Shown: positions 1 to 14,421 of the stretch, one piece after another
Layout of the letters: each line of letters begins with the position of its first letter
Numbering within the stretch: position 1 is the first letter of the stretch
Assembly: GCA_020465985.1 (NCBI GenBank)
Contig: JAANYP010007618.1
Coordinates: 31,465-95,464 of the forward strand
Reading direction: 5' to 3'
Source: Centrapalus pauciflorus
Lineage: Eukaryota > Streptophyta > Magnoliopsida > Asterales > Asteraceae
DNA: 64,000 nt
Notes under the pieces: model-generated
The model's database searches: none
Seen by the model: the letters and a program-made list of their open reading frames with translations, nothing else
What the model was told of the DNA's origin: nothing
Made by a program: the position numbers and the translations under genes

Positions 1-53
1 TAAGAAAAATGCCCTTTTTTCCCTATTGCAACACATATTCTAATTTTTCCATG

Positions 54-983
54 CTATTTATTTTTTTGGTTTCATTGTCTTTTTCTTTGAGTTGTTTTTT
101 CATGTTTTGGGTGATGTTTATAAAGTAACTTTTTGTCCTTGATACTATTGCAGGTTATCTTTGGAAGTTAAGTGTTTGTCGTCCTAAAGTAAGTCATATG
201 GTTTTCTCCTGTTTTTCTATTATTGTTCTTTTTTCATCTTCTGGGTGTTGTTTTATGATAATCTAGCTTTTTTTTCTATTAGTATTGCATGTTTGCTTTG
301 GATTTTAGTGTTCGTCCAATGTAGAGTAAGTCATTCTGTTAATGTTATAGATTATTTTGCAGTTATCATTTCCTAAATCATATTTCCTGTAGTTAGAAAT
401 CGCTTATTTAGTTTTAAGAATGTTGACTTTTTGAACGATGTGTGTAATTGTATTGCATTTGTTGTTTTCATTTCTCATGTAAAAGGTCCTTTGTGGTTTC
501 TGCTAGGTCAATGTATGTCTCATGTAAAAGGTCCTTTGTGGTTTCCGCTAGGTCAATGTATGCCTCATGTAAAAGGTCCTTTGTGGTTTCGACCTATATA
601 TATTTGTTTGGTAGGGGTCAAATGAATGTCCTGGTATAGTGATGCATATATTAGAAACAAACAAAACATGAATACCATAAATTTATACAAATTTACAACA
701 TATAGACCTTAGTGTAGACGGTGTCTGAATCAAAGTGAGCAGAACATTGTAAACAAAAAATTGTTAAGAACAAAATTAGCTATAATAAGATAAGTGTAAA
801 GGAGTTAAAGGAAGACATAATACGAATAACACACAAAATCATAAAAAAATAAACTAAAAAAATGATTCTTAAGCAACAAGTTTTGATTTGTGTTCTTCAC
901 AGAACATACATCTTTTGGTTTCAATGAATATCATTTGTTCAATTATTGTACATTTTGAGGAACCGGAAAAATTACATGATTAA
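54..983. repeat. Tandem 2.2-kb repeat, unit 1 (shortened)
   Basis: First of four head-to-tail units. The shared landmark AACGATGTGTGT lies at about 434 here and recurs near 1332, 3611 and 5817. This unit matches the first ~0.9 kb of the others, up to the block reading TTACATGATTAA, and then jumps straight into the start of unit 2. It therefore lacks about 1.3 kb of the 3' half. The only ORFs are short and repeated, and they show no recognisable protein. The left boundary near 54 is where similarity to the later units begins. Bases 1-53 hold nothing I recognise. Confidence 0.85.
431..625 (+). repeat. 45-bp subrepeats (three copies)
   Basis: Inside unit 1 a segment containing AAAGGTCCTTTGTGGTTTC occurs three times at about 45-bp spacing (roughly 474-610). 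In units 2-4 the same three copies are present, but the second has lost about 8-9 bp at its start. Short ORFs spanning them (about 61-64 codons) merely translate the repeat, so I do not regard them as genes. Confidence 0.8.
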
Positions 984-3222
984 TATCATCTTTTGAGATG
1001 TTTTTTCGTGTTTTGGGTGATGTTTTATACAATAACTTTTTGTCCTTGATACTATTTTTATCTTTGGAAGTTTAGTGTTTGTCGGCCTAAAGTAAGTCAT
1101 ATAGTTTTCCTCTGTTTTACTATAATTGTTCTTTTTTCATCTTCTGAGTGTTGTTTTATGATAATCTAGCTTTTTTTTCTATTAGTATTGCATGTTTGCT
1201 TTGGATTTTAGTGTTCGTCCAATGTAGAGTACGTCATTTTGTTAATGTTATAGATTATTTTGCAGTTATCAATTCCTAAATCATATTTCCTGTAGTTAGA
1301 AATCGCTTATTTTAAGAATGTTGATTTTTTGAACGATGTGTGTTATTGTATTGCATTTGTTGTTTTCATTTCTCATGTAAAAGGTCCTTTGTGGTTTCTG
1401 CTAGGTCAATGTATGCAAAGGTCCTTTGTGGTTTCCGCTAGGTCAATGTATGCCTCACATAAAGGTCCTTTGTGGTTTCGACCTATATATATTTGTTTGG
1501 TAGGGGTCAAATGAATGTCCTGGTATAGTGATGCATATATTAGAAACAGAAAAAACATGAATAACATAAAATTATACAAATTTACAACATATAGACCTTA
1601 GTGTAGACGGTGTCTGAATTGAAGTGAGCAGAACATTGTAAACCTGGAAAAAATTGTTAACGACAAAATTAGCTATAATAAGATAAATGTAAAGGAGTTA
1701 AAGGAAGACATAATGTGTATAACACACAAAATCATAGAAAGCTAAACTTAAAAAATGATTCTTAAGCAACAGTTTTGATTTGTGTTCTTCACAGAACATA
1801 CATCTTTTGGTTTCAATGAATATCATTTGTTCAATTATTGTCCATTTTGAGGAACCGGAAAAATTACATGATTAAACCTAGAAAGAATACAACAATGGTT
1901 GTTGACTCTGCACATCTATGAACCATCTATGAACTGCTCCTGGTATTATGAGCTTAGAAAACTGACCCTAAAAAACACTTTGCATCCCTTCCTATATCAA
2001 GATGGTAATTTATGACATTGTAGAATGTGAAAGGAACTAAAAGTTTTTGAGGCCTTGAACTCTGATATTCTACTGACCTAAGGTCTCAATATAAATGAGG
2101 TTGCCATGGATTGTTAAAGATATATTTGCATGCATGGGAAAGAGCATTGTTCTAAACAATGACTAAAGTAATATCATCATTTATCTACATAAACTTTAAG
2201 TCCTTTGTTTGATAACTTACATGTTAGTCTTTAATCTATTCATAAGTTTCTTTTTCTCGAAAGAGGTAATGATGGTTAAATTGACTATATGTTTAAGAAT
2301 TCTAGCGACATGTCGATATCTGTGCAAAACTTGGAGAAGTAGAAACCCATTATATCTACTATTATAAATTTTTGGCTCAATGGAAGTGTCATTATATTTT
2401 ATTATGGATGATGTAACAGGTGCATTAAAAGTTGCAACTGCATTCATACTCTTGAAATTTTGTGATGACACAAGCAAAAATTGCATGCATTTTAGTCTTT
2501 ATAAACTTAATTGAGACATATGTTTTACATACAGATTAAAGTTTTCATTATATGTGGCACTAACACATTAACACTTGCAATTCACAAAACTTCTAAAAGA
2601 TGTAATGCATCTAAAAGACGATGTTACCTCCCAACAATTTGTATGATGTTATTCCGTAAAACATCATCTAATAGAGGCATTTCTTTTAATAAAAATTTTA
2701 TGAATTGCAAGTGCTATTGACACATATAATGAAAACTTCAACGGTAACAAAAACATATAAAGTTATGAATTCCTTAAAGATCATCGCTTCCCTGTCAAAA
2801 CAAACACTTCAAGAATTTCATCAATTTGTATATAAAATATACATTAACCTGTGAAATAGTATATACATTAAGTATGTAGATCATTCCCATAATTGGGCAT
2901 ACAGTTATACAAATGGGTGTAAATTGTTCTCTCTCGAACTGTTTTGCTAAAAAAAATAATATCATCTCAATAGTACCACTTAAAACCAAATGCATCCCCA
3001 ATAGGAATAACTGGTCCTATCTTGTATTAACAGCCACCAACAGAACACTGCAAACATGAAAATGACAATTGTTATCCAGCTGAAGTTTAGACGATAAAGC
3101 TTTATAAACTAGAGGATATGATAATGCATTTAATAGTTATGTCATTAAAGAATAACAATACAAATTTAATCAACAAATGTAATATCTGTACATGCAAAAA
3201 GAAAATGCAGAAAAAGGTAAAC
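984..3222. repeat. Tandem 2.2-kb repeat, unit 2
   Basis: Full-length unit of about 2.24 kb. It starts with the block around GAGATGTTTTTTCGTG and ends before the GCTTTATTTTTTTGG block that opens unit 3. It has the AAAGGTCC subrepeats near 1378-1485 and a small internal duplication of CATCTATGAAC near 1911. Two ORFs (2217-2486 minus and 2511-2720 plus) fall in it. The first recurs in later units with changes but resembles no family I know, so I left both out. Confidence 0.85.
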
Positions 3223-5438
3223 TGAAACAGCTTTATTTTTTTGGTTTAATTGTCTTTTTCTTTGAGATGTTTTTTCGTGTTTTGGGTGATCTTTTATAAA
3301 GTAACATTTTGTCTTTGATACTATTGCAGGTTATCTTTGGAAGTTTAGTGTTTGTCGGCCTAAAGTAAGTCATATAGTTTTCCCCTGTTTTACTATTATT
3401 GTTCTTTTTTCATCTTCTGAGTGTTGTTTTATAATAATCTCGCTTTTTTTTCCTATTAGTATTGCATGTTTGCTTTGGATTTTAGTGTTCGTACAATGTA
3501 GAGTACATCATTCTGTTAATGTTATAGATTATTTTGCAGTTATCATTTCCTAAATCATATTTCCTTTAGTTAGAACTCACTTATTTAGTTTTAAGAATGT
3601 TGATTTTTTGAACGATGTGTGTTCCTGTATTGCATTTGTTGTTTTCATTTCTCATGTAAAAGGCCCTTTGTGGTTTCTGCTAGGTCAATGTATGCAAAGG
3701 TCCTTTGTGGTTTCCGCTAGGTCAATGTATGCCTCACGTAAAGGTCCTTTGTGGTTTCGACCTATATATATTTGTTTGGTAGGAGTCAAATGAATGTCCC
3801 GGTATAGTGATGCATATATTAGAAACAGAAAAAACATGAATAACATAAAATTATACAAATTTACAACATATAGACCTTAGTGTAGACGGTGTCTGAATTG
3901 AAGTGAGCAGAACATTGTAAAACTGGAAAAAATTGTTAAGAACAAAATTAGCTATAATAAGATAAGCGTAAAGGAGTTAAAGGAAGACATAATGTGTATA
4001 ACACACAAAATCATAGAAAGCTAAACTAAAAAAAAATGATTCTTAAGCAACAGTTTTGATTTGTGTTCTTCACAGAACATACATCTTTTGGTTTCAATGA
4101 ATATCATTTGTTCAATTATTGTCCATTTTGACGAGCGGGATAAATTACATGATTAAACCTAGAAAGACTACAACAATGGTTGTTGACTCTGCGCATCTAT
4201 GAACTGCTCCTGGTATTATGAGCTTAGAAAACTGACCCTAAAAAACACTTTGCATCCCTTCCTGTATCAAGATGGTAATTTATGACATTGTAGAATGTGA
4301 AAGGAACTAAAAGTTTTTGAGGACTTGAACTCTAATATTCTACTAACCTAAGTTCTCAATATAAATGAGGTTGCCATGGATTGTTAAAGATATATTCGCA
4401 TGCATGGGGAAGGGCATTGTTCTAAACAATGACTAAAGTAATATCATCATTTATCTACATAAACTTAAGTCCTTTGTTTGATATCCTACATGTTAGTCTT
4501 TAATCTATTCATAAGTTTCTTTTTCTCGAAAGAGGTAATGATGGTTAAATTGACTATATATTTAAGAATTCTAGCGACATGTCGATATTTGTGCAAAACT
4601 TGGAGAAGTAGAAACCCATTATATCTACTATTATAAATTTTGGTTCAATGGAAGTGTCATTATATTTTATTATGGATGTTGTAACAGGTGCATTAAAAGT
4701 TGCAGCTGCATTCATACTCTTGAAATTTTGTGATGACACAAGAAAAATTGCATGCATTTTAGTCTTTATAAACTTAATTGAGACACATGTTTTACATACA
4801 GATTAAAGTTTTCATTATATGTGGCACTAGCACATTAACATTGCAATTCACAAAACTTCTAAAAGATGTAATGCATCTAAAAGACGATGTTACCACCCAA
4901 GAATTTGTATGATGTTATTTCGTAAAAACATCATCTAATAGAGGCAATACATTTAATAAAAAGTTTATGAATTGCAAGTGCTATCGACACATATAATGAA
5001 AACTTCAACAGTAACAAAAACATATAAAGTTATGAATTCCTTAAAGATCTTCGCTTCCCTGTCAAAACAAAGGCTTCAAGAATTTCATCAATTTGTATAT
5101 AAAATATACATTAACCTGTGAAATAGAATATTAATTAAGTATGTAAATCATTCCCATAATTGAGCATACAATTATACAAATGGGTGTAATTTGTTCTCTC
5201 TCGAACTATTTTGCTAAAAAAATAATATCATCTCAATAGTAGCACTTAAAACCAAATGCATCCTCAATAGGAATAACTGGTCCATCTGGAGTTTAGACGA
5301 TAAAGCTTTTACAAACCAGAAGGATATGATGATGCATTTAATAGTTATGTCATTAAAGAATAACAATACAAATTTAATAAACAAATGTAATATCTGTACA
5401 CGCAAAAAGAAAATGCAGAAAAAGGTAAACTGAAACAG
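3223..5438. repeat. Tandem 2.2-kb repeat, unit 3
   Basis: Full-length unit of about 2.2 kb, nearly collinear with unit 2. It lacks about 80 bp near 5281, where the stretch after GGTCC seen in unit 2 is missing. Similarity by eye is high throughout, including non-coding stretches, which suggests fairly recent tandem duplication. Confidence 0.85.
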
Positions 5439-7592
5439 CTTTATTTTTTTGGTTTCATTGCTTTTTTCTTTGAGATGTTTTTTCGTGTTTTGGGTGATCT
5501 TTTATAAAGTAACTTTTTGTCTTTGATACTATTGCAGGTTAACTTTGGAAGTTTAGTGTTTGTCGGCCTAAAGTAAGTGATATAGTTTTCCCCTGTTTTA
5601 CTATTATTGTTCTTTTTCATCTTCTAAGTGTTGTTTTATAATAATCTAGCTTTTTTCCTATTAGTATTGCATGTTAGCTTTGGATTTTAGTGTTCGTCCA
5701 ATGTAGAGTACGTCATTCTGTTAATGTTATATATTATTTTGCAGTTATCATTTCCTAAATCATATTTCCTGTAGTTAGAACTCACTTATTTAGTTTTAAG
5801 AATGTTGATTTTTTGAACGATGTGTGTTCCTGTGTTGCATTTGTTGTTTTCATTTCTCATGTAAAAGATCCTTTGTGGTTTCTGCTAGGTCAATGTATGC
5901 AAAGGTCCTTTGTGGTTTCCGCTAGGTCAATGTATGTCTCACGTAAAGGTCCTTTGTGGTTTCGAACTATATATATTTGTTTGGTAGGGGTCAAATGAAT
6001 GTCCTGGTATAGTGATGCATATATTAGAAACAGAAAAAACATGAATAACATAAAATTATACAAATTTACAACATATAGACCTTATTGTAGACGGTGTCTG
6101 AATTGAAGTGAGCAGACCATTGTAAACCTGGAAAAAATTGTTAAGAACAAAATTAGCTATAATAAGATAAGGGTAAAGGAGTTAAAGGAAGACATAATGT
6201 GTATAACACACAAAATCATAGAAAGCTAAACTAAAAAAATGATTCTTAAACAACAGTTTTGATTTGTGTTCTTCACAGAACATACATCTTTTGGTTTCAA
6301 TGAATATCATTTGTTCAATTATTGTCCATTTTGAGGAACTGAAAAAATTACATGATTAAACCTAGAAAGACTACAACAATGGTTGTTGACTCTGCGCATC
6401 TATGAACTGCTCCTGGTATTATAAGCTTAGAAAACTGACCCTAAAAAATACTTTGCATCCCTTCCTTGAACTCTGATATTCTACTAACCTAAGGTCTCAA
6501 TATAAATGAGGTTGCCATGTATTGTTACAGATATATTCGCTTGCATGGGGAAGGGCATTGTTCTAAACAATGACTAAAGTAATATCATCATTTATCTACT
6601 TAAACTTTAAGTCCTTCGTTTGATCTCCTACATGTTAGTCTTTAATCTATTCATAAGTTTCTTTTTCTCGAAAGAGGTAATGATGGTTAAATTGACTATA
6701 TATAAAAGAATTCTAGCGACATGTCGATATCTGTGCAAAACTTGGAGAAGTAGAAACCCATTATATCTACTATTATAAATTTTTGACTCAATAGAAGTCT
6801 CATTATATTTTATTATGGATGATGTAACAGGTGCATTAAAAGTTGCAACTGCATTCGTACTCTTGAAATTTTGTGATGACACAAGCAAAAATTGCATGCA
6901 TTTTAGTCTTTATAAACTTAATTGAGACACATGTTTTACATACAGATTAAAGTTTTCATTATATGTGGCACTAACACATTAACACTTGCAATTCACAAAA
7001 CTTCTAAAAGATGTAATGCATCTAAAAGACGATGTTACCTCCCAACAATTTGTATGATGTTATTCCGTAAAAACATCATCTAATAGAGGCATTACATTTA
7101 ATAAAAAATTTATGAATTGCAAGTGCTATTGACACATAATGAAAACTTCAACAGTAACAAAAACATATAAAGTTATGAATTCCATAAAGATCATCGCTTC
7201 CCTGTCAAAACAAAGGCTTCAAGAATTTCATCAATTTGTATATAAAATATACATTAATCTGTGAAATAGAATATCAATTAAGTATGTAAATCATTCCCAT
7301 AATTGAGCATACAATTATATGAATGTGTGGTTAAAGAAACAAAATAAAATGATGTTTATATGTGTCATATTGTAATCTGTGAACCAATTATTTAGCTAAC
7401 AACTAATTTTTTGATATTTAGTGTCACCATATGTATTTTGCTGACATACTTATTTGTAAGTTGTTCTTTGTCAAACTATTTTGCTAAAAAATAATACCAT
7501 CTCAATAGTAGCACTTAAAACCAAATGCATCCCCAATAAGAATTATCGATCATTTGTTGTATTAACCGCCACCAATATAGTATCACTGCAAA
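5439..7592. repeat. Tandem 2.2-kb repeat, unit 4 (last)
   Basis: Last unit. It follows units 2 and 3, with a deletion near 6465 and an insertion of about 140 bp at roughly 7320-7460. Similarity to unit 2 resumes at about 7461 (the CACTTAAAACCAAATGCATC block near 7510) and fades near 7592. Downstream sequence is unique and leads into the Helitron gene region. Confidence 0.8.
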
Positions 7593-8135
7593 CTCCAAAT
7601 AGCATTACCTAAGTTTTTGATCTGAGGCTAACAGTTGAGTATAAAACTATTATCCAAATCCAAAATCAGGTTTTTTGGATGAACACTAGGCTTTGAAATA
7701 AATGACTACAATTATAGCAAAAGTAGACACTATTGTGCAAAAACTGTAGGCTTATCAAATTAAAAAACACAGAATAGGTAATCATATTAAACTGATGATT
7801 GTATTTGCGTTACTATTTAATGATTTCTCATTATCTTTTAAATCACCTATTTCAATGTTACAATCATTTTCTATGTGAATGTTGTAGGCTGTCTTTCAAG
7901 TTCTGTAACTTACTTGCCTCATATAAAGCTATCGTGTTGTACTAAAGGTAATCTTATCATTATTGTTACCTATGTATAGTTATCTGACATGTTCTATGTG
8001 TTCTACTAACATAGTTTTTAATTGGTCATCTATCATACAACTTAAAATGATTTATTTATCACTAATGTTTCTTTATAAATTGATGATCATAAAATGTTGC
8101 TTCATGCTTAGTCTTTAATCACTATTGCACCAAAA
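7593..8135 (+). other. Leader region upstream of the Helitron coding part
   Basis: About 540 bp of AT-rich unique sequence between the tandem units and the first ORF of the Helitron. It has splice-site-like stretches (for example TGTTGTAG near 7888) and may be 5' untranslated sequence. I saw no convincing Helitron 5' terminus (A|TC...) here, so the true left end of the Helitron could lie here, inside the repeats or outside the window. Confidence 0.4.
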
Positions 8136-8418
8136 ATGAATGATAAAAGAAAAAATGATAGTCATTCTTCTATGTCTGGATTTATTGTTGAGCACTTAAC
8201 CTGTGATGATGAAAGCCTTGAATCATCTTTGGTACATATCACACAAAGGACAAAGAAGACTAAGGTAGGTGATGGATTAGAAACAGATGTTGTTCATACA
8301 TCTATTGGACGATCTACATCTCGATTGATTGAAAATCCAAATGATGGATTAGAGAGAGCTGAGGGTGTTGAAGGGCAACAATCAGATAAATTTCAAACTG
8401 AAAGTAATCAATACACAG
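8136..8418 (+). CDS. Possible N-terminal exon of the Helitron Rep protein
   Basis: An ATG-started, hydrophilic 94-codon stretch rich in Ser, Thr, Asp and Glu ends at CACAG|GTACTT, a usable splice donor, so the exon would be 8136-8418. It has no recognised domain. Plant Helitron Rep proteins often start with a poorly conserved disordered region, so the position and strand fit. A second small exon-like piece (about 8898-8961) is bounded by TTATAG and TTACAG|GTACAA. How these join to 10484 cannot be settled by eye. Confidence 0.35.
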
Positions 8419-9146
8419 GTACTTTAGTTTCTTGCGACTTATGCTTATTTTATTAGCATCTTATTTATTATTTCCATACTTTTAGATGTCTTTATGTTCT
8501 TTTGATGATAATAGACAAACTTATTTTCATTACATGAGATATATTGTCCTTGAAATATGAATTTTAGGCGTTATTTTCATTCACTATGTTTTATTAAACA
8601 TAAACTTCACTATTCCATGACCATAATGTTAATAATGTTTCCATTCACTTATTACCATGTGTGTTTTTTTCATTATGTGTTTTGTTGCTGCATAATGATT
8701 TTTACATGTCTTGGTTCCTACTTTTGTCCTGAATCATCATCAGACCCAACCGAGACATATGTCTATCACATTGACATTTGAGACCCATCCGTATATATAC
8801 AATGAAATTAGAGCCGGTGTGCAGTCTGAGCTTAAGAGAGTTGTCTGACTATGTTGTCTACAACAGTTTAAAACGAGAATTACTATCATTGTTATAGGCC
8901 AATTGACATTAGTGTCCTTGGTAGGGATTACGATAGTGTTTTACCCGAGATCAAAGATTACAGGTACAAACAAAATATGTTACAATCTTTTAATCGGAGT
9001 TTTGGTCCCTTGAAAGCTGCTGGTGCAGCACCCTTCCAGTAGATTATTTCATTCTAACTTGTACACATCAATCAATATTTTATTAAAATATATTGGACCT
9101 AATCCTTTGCTATTTTTTTCCATATAAAACCAAGAATAGTGTGTAT

Positions 9147-10211
<1,065 letters not shown>

Positions 10212-10293
<82 letters not shown>

Positions 10294-10334
10294 TGTATGT
10301 ATGTATGTATGTATGTGTGTGTGTGTGTGTGTGA
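10212..10334. repeat. (TA)n-(TATG)n-(TG)n microsatellite
   Basis: Compound simple repeat, read directly: about 80 bp of TA, then GTAT repeats, then a GT run. It lies immediately right of MITE A and upstream of the Rep exon. Confidence 0.95.
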
Positions 10335-10483
10335 TCATCTAAACTTTAGTATGTATTTCAATCTACATCTCAATATGAACATTATGTCATATGTGTTTGT
10401 AATAGTTTCGTAAATAACCAACTTTGTCCTAAGTATTTTCTTAATGATAGTATTTTACTTTCTTTGGGTATTCTTTTATGCAG

Positions 10484-11839
10484 GCTTATCACAAAACTAT
10501 ATTGACCTGGGTGATTGTAATCAAACATGTGAATATTGCAATGCAACGTTTTGGTTTGAAGAACGATTAAAGGCACATTTCAAAGATAGAAAGATTCGAT
10601 ACCATCACTGTTGTGCAGGAGGACAAGTTATGTTACTGACTGAGCGAGAACCTCCTGATTTTATTAAAGATTTGTTTAAAGATAAACATTTCTTAGATAA
10701 CATACGGGCATACAACAACATGTTTAGTATGACTTCGTTTGGTGCTCGTATAGATGAATCCATAAATACTGGAAAAGGTCCGTATGTGTTTAAAATTTCT
10801 GGCCAAATCTACCATTGGATTGGCACGTTATGCCCAGCTGAAGGAGATCCTCCACGGTTCCTGCAACTATACATATATGACACACAAAATGAGGTTAGCA
10901 ATAGAATGTCTCACTTTAGCGGACATGATGGTAGCAATTTGAGCTCTGAGATTGTTCAAGCATTAATTAGTTTCCTTGATGAGCATAATGAGGTCGTTAA
11001 ATTATTTAGGACAGCCAGAGATAAATGCAAAGAGACAGATGTACCTGAATTCAAAATTAGATTATATAGTTCAAGTAGTATTCGAGGCTATGAAGCCCCA
11101 ACTTCTGAAACGCTTGGTGCAATTGTTTTTGAAAACACCCAGAAAACCCAAAATGATTATGATGTAATTGTTGAAGCAAAAGATGGCATGCCTCAGAGAA
11201 TTAATAAGCTTCATCAGTTGTATATGCCGCTACAATTTCCTTTGCTTTTCATTTATGGCCAACCTGGCTTTCATCCATCCTTAAAATTAAACAACTCAAG
11301 TAGAAGCCATTCTACAAGGAATAGAAGGTTAACAATGAACATGTACTATGCTTACATGTTACATGATCGATTCAATCTTTATGGCTTGCTGGCGAGAGGA
11401 GGAAGACTGTTCCAACAGTATGTGGTTAATGCATATTGTAGCATAGAACTAAATAGGTTGGACTATATCCGGGACAAACAACATGACATTAGAAATGAAT
11501 ATTTGTCAGGTTTGTATGATGCAATTGCTAGAGGTGATCGTGATGGATCTGATGTTGGTACCAGAGTAATTTTGCCTGCATCATTTACTGGAGGCCCACG
11601 ATACATGTACAGTCATTATTTAGATGCTCTGGCCATCTGTCGCGTACATGGGAACCCACAATTCTTCATCACTTTTACATGCAATGTCAAATGGCCAGAA
11701 ATCAAAAGGTATATGAGTAAATATCCAGAACTAACCCCAGCAGACAGAGCTGATATTATAGACCGTGTTTTTGAGATGAAAGTGAAGCAATTTCTCAAGG
11801 TTCTAAAAGAAAACAAACCATTCGGTGATGTAGCAGCAG
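10484..11839 (+). CDS. Helitron Rep-helicase, exon with zinc finger and Rep N-terminal part
   Basis: This exon opens after a good acceptor (TTTTATGCAG, 10474-10483), so the upstream Met near 10444 is probably intronic. It encodes a Cys-rich motif (CEYCNATFW, with CC further on), the conserved plant-Helitron block FSMTSFGA with GPYVFKISGQIYHWIG, and the Helitron helicase-like (Rep N-terminal) domain ending with the FFITFTCN motif (Rep motif 1). The frame is open throughout. It ends at GCAGCAG|GTAATAG in phase 1. Rep nicks and rejoins single-stranded DNA during rolling-circle transposition. The family assignment is secure; the exact first exon is not. Confidence 0.9.
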
Positions 11840-12232
11840 GTAATAGTTTCTTTCATAATGTTTTTCACATAATGCCAGTTATGTTTTGCTTTCTTAAATG
11901 TCCTTTTACATAGATATATAAAGTATCTTTTATTAAGTTTTAACATTTTAATTAGTTCTTTTATATTAACTCATGTTTTTTAATTTTTTTTCCTATTCAT
12001 GTTATCTTCTATCAGTTAGTGTATTTATCTATATATAATTTCGTTTATTGAATTTACACTTTGAATTAAAATAAAGCATTTTTCTAAAAAACACACAAGA
12101 CACAAAATTTACACCTTTTACTCACACTAACACTACCTACAAGCATCATTGAAGTTAGTTGTTAGTATATTAAAGAACGTAGCAATTGCATGTATACTTG
12201 GTAACTAACACTGTCTATATTTTATTCGACAG
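11840..12232 (+). other. Intron of the Helitron Rep-helicase gene
   Basis: 393 nt with a GT...AG border (GTAATAG ... TTCGACAG), T/A-rich. The phase-1 junction restores the Rep reading frame across the motif 1 to HUH interval. Without removal the exon ends in a stop at about 11911. Confidence 0.85.
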
Positions 12233-14421
12233 TTCTGTACACAATTGAATTTCAGAAACGAGGGCTTCCACATTGCCACACACTACTTTGGGTTAGCACA
12301 TCTACAAAGATAGAAACTGCTGAAGATGTAGATTTATACATTTCAGCAGAATTACCAAATCAAAGATATGATCCAGAAGGATACAAGGTGGTTTCTGAAA
12401 TGATGATGCATGGGCCTTGCGGGTTGGTCAAACCGAATGCTTCTTGTATGCAAGATGGAACTTGTAGCAAAAAGTTTCCAAAGATATACAACGAAAAGAC
12501 TTTTTTTGATAAAGAAGGATATGCACACTATCGAAGAAGGAACACATCCATTTATGCCACTAAGCAAGGAATCAATTTGGACAACAGCTACGTTGTTCCA
12601 TACAATGCATTTTTGTGTCGTATCTTTCATGCTCACATAAATGTGGAGTTTTGTGGTTGGAATATGCTGATTAAGTACCTATTCAAGTACATTTCAAAAG
12701 GTACTGATCGTGTTTTTGCACGTATTACCAAACCAATTGGTGATCCATGTCCTTCAACGAGTCAAAGTATGGTAAAAGTTGATGAAATTCAGAATTTTGT
12801 TGATGCACGTTATATCTGCCCTCATGAAGCATGTTGGAGAATCTTTAATTTTGATATACACAATAGGGAACCTGCGGTGCAGATTTTGGCTGTACACCTA
12901 GAGAATATGCAACAAGTTTCTTTCAGAGCTAGCCAACCGTTGAAAAATATTGTGAGTGACTCATCCAAAAGGAAAACTACATTGACTGAATGGATGTCAT
13001 ACAATGTTTCCTCAAACGAAGGACATCATTTGACATATTTGAATTTTCCGTCAAAGTTTGTTTGGTATACAACTGAAAAGAGATGGAAACTTCGAGTCCA
13101 CAAAAGCAAACCATCAATTGGACGGCTAGCATACATACATCCAAGTGCAGGTGAGTTGTTTTATCTTAGAATGCTATTATGCCATCAGAAAGGGTGCACT
13201 ACTTTCCAAGCCATTCGAACATTAAATGGATGTATTTATCCAACATATCGAGGTGCATGTGAAGCCATGGGTTTACTTGGAGACGATAAAGAATGGACAA
13301 CTGCTTTACAAGAAGCAGCATTTTCAGCTACATCAGCAGAATTACGATCATTATTTGCGTATATTCTGATTTTTTGTGAAGTTAGTGATCCACTAAAACT
13401 GTGGAAAACACATTGGAAGCAGATGAGTGATGATATTCCCACTAGAATTTCTCAAATGTTGCATATCAGTGATTTCCATGTCAATAATTCTGACTTAGAA
13501 GGCTATGTCTTGTATGAATTAGAGGCAATTCTAAACTGTTCTTCTAAATCTGTCCAAGATTTTGGTTTGACGTTGCCTCCACAGTGTTTGTTGGATGATT
13601 TAAAAAACAGGGTATTGATGGAAGAAAGGAACTACGATCGAGATGCGTTAGCAATAGAACGAGAGACACTCATATCAAAACTCAACAGTGATCAAAAGAA
13701 AATATATGATTTGATGATGAACTCAACCAAAAATGACCATCAAGAATTGTTGTTTGTATACGGTCATGGTGGCACGGGAAAAACTTTCCTCTGGAAAACA
13801 ATAATCACTACATTTAGATCAGAAGGAAAAATAGTCTTGGCAGTTGCATCTTCAGGCATTGCTTCTTTGCTACTTCCATCTGGCCGAACAGCTCATTCTC
13901 GATTCAAGTTGCCAATAGACCTTACAGATGAGTCAATGTGTAAAATAAAAAAACACACACATATGGCAGATTTGTTGGCTCAAACGGATCTAATAATTTG
14001 GGACGAGGCTCCAATGAATGATCGACGTTGCTTTGAAACCTTAGACAGGACTCTTAGAGATATTCTTGATGTTCCAACCACATTGTTTGGTGGAAAATCA
14101 ATCATGTTGGGTGGAGATTTTAGACAAACCCTTCCTGTCAAGAAAGGAGCCTCTAAAGTAGAAATAATAGATGCATCTATTGCAAAATCAGATTTATGGA
14201 CTCATTTTAAAGTTTTCAGACTAACCAAAAACATGAGGCTATTACAGCCGAATTTTAGTGATGATGAACGAAAAACCATAGCTATATTTTCTTCATGGCT
14301 TCTTGACATTGGAGATGGCACAATTGGTCAACCAGACGCATCAGATCCTGATAATTCATCTTGGATTGAAATCCCAAATGAATATTGTATTGAAGATGAC
14401 AACACAGGATTATTACGATGA
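12233..14421 (+). CDS. Helitron Rep-helicase: HUH nuclease and N-terminal helicase half
   Basis: Continues the Rep domain. The HUH motif is GLPHCHTLLW (just after the junction, before the ATG at 12388), and the two-tyrosine motif is YLFKYISKG (about 12677-12703). After a linker comes a PIF1-type superfamily 1 helicase: Walker A GHGGTGKT (about 13761), motif Ia with SSGIA, Walker B IIWDEAPM (about 13996) and motif III GGDFRQTLP (about 14110). The frame closes with a stop at 14419-14421, before helicase motifs V-VI, which continue one frame over. A 1-nt (or equivalent) indel between about 14385 and 14418 is inferred, so this copy is probably not fully functional. Confidence 0.92.

Noticed and set aside
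431..625. Repeated small ORF (61-64 codons) in each 2.2-kb unit, possible peptide gene
   Set aside because: It only translates the 45-bp subrepeats. Its protein changes by repeat number and has no start context or conserved features.
2217..2486. 89-codon minus ORF recurring at 4554 and 6628
   Set aside because: Truncated differently in unit 3 and no domain. Its recurrence follows from the DNA repeat.
10444..10483. Met at 10444 as the Rep start
   Set aside because: A good 3' splice site ends at 10483 and the homologous Helitron protein begins right after it. The upstream residues look intronic.
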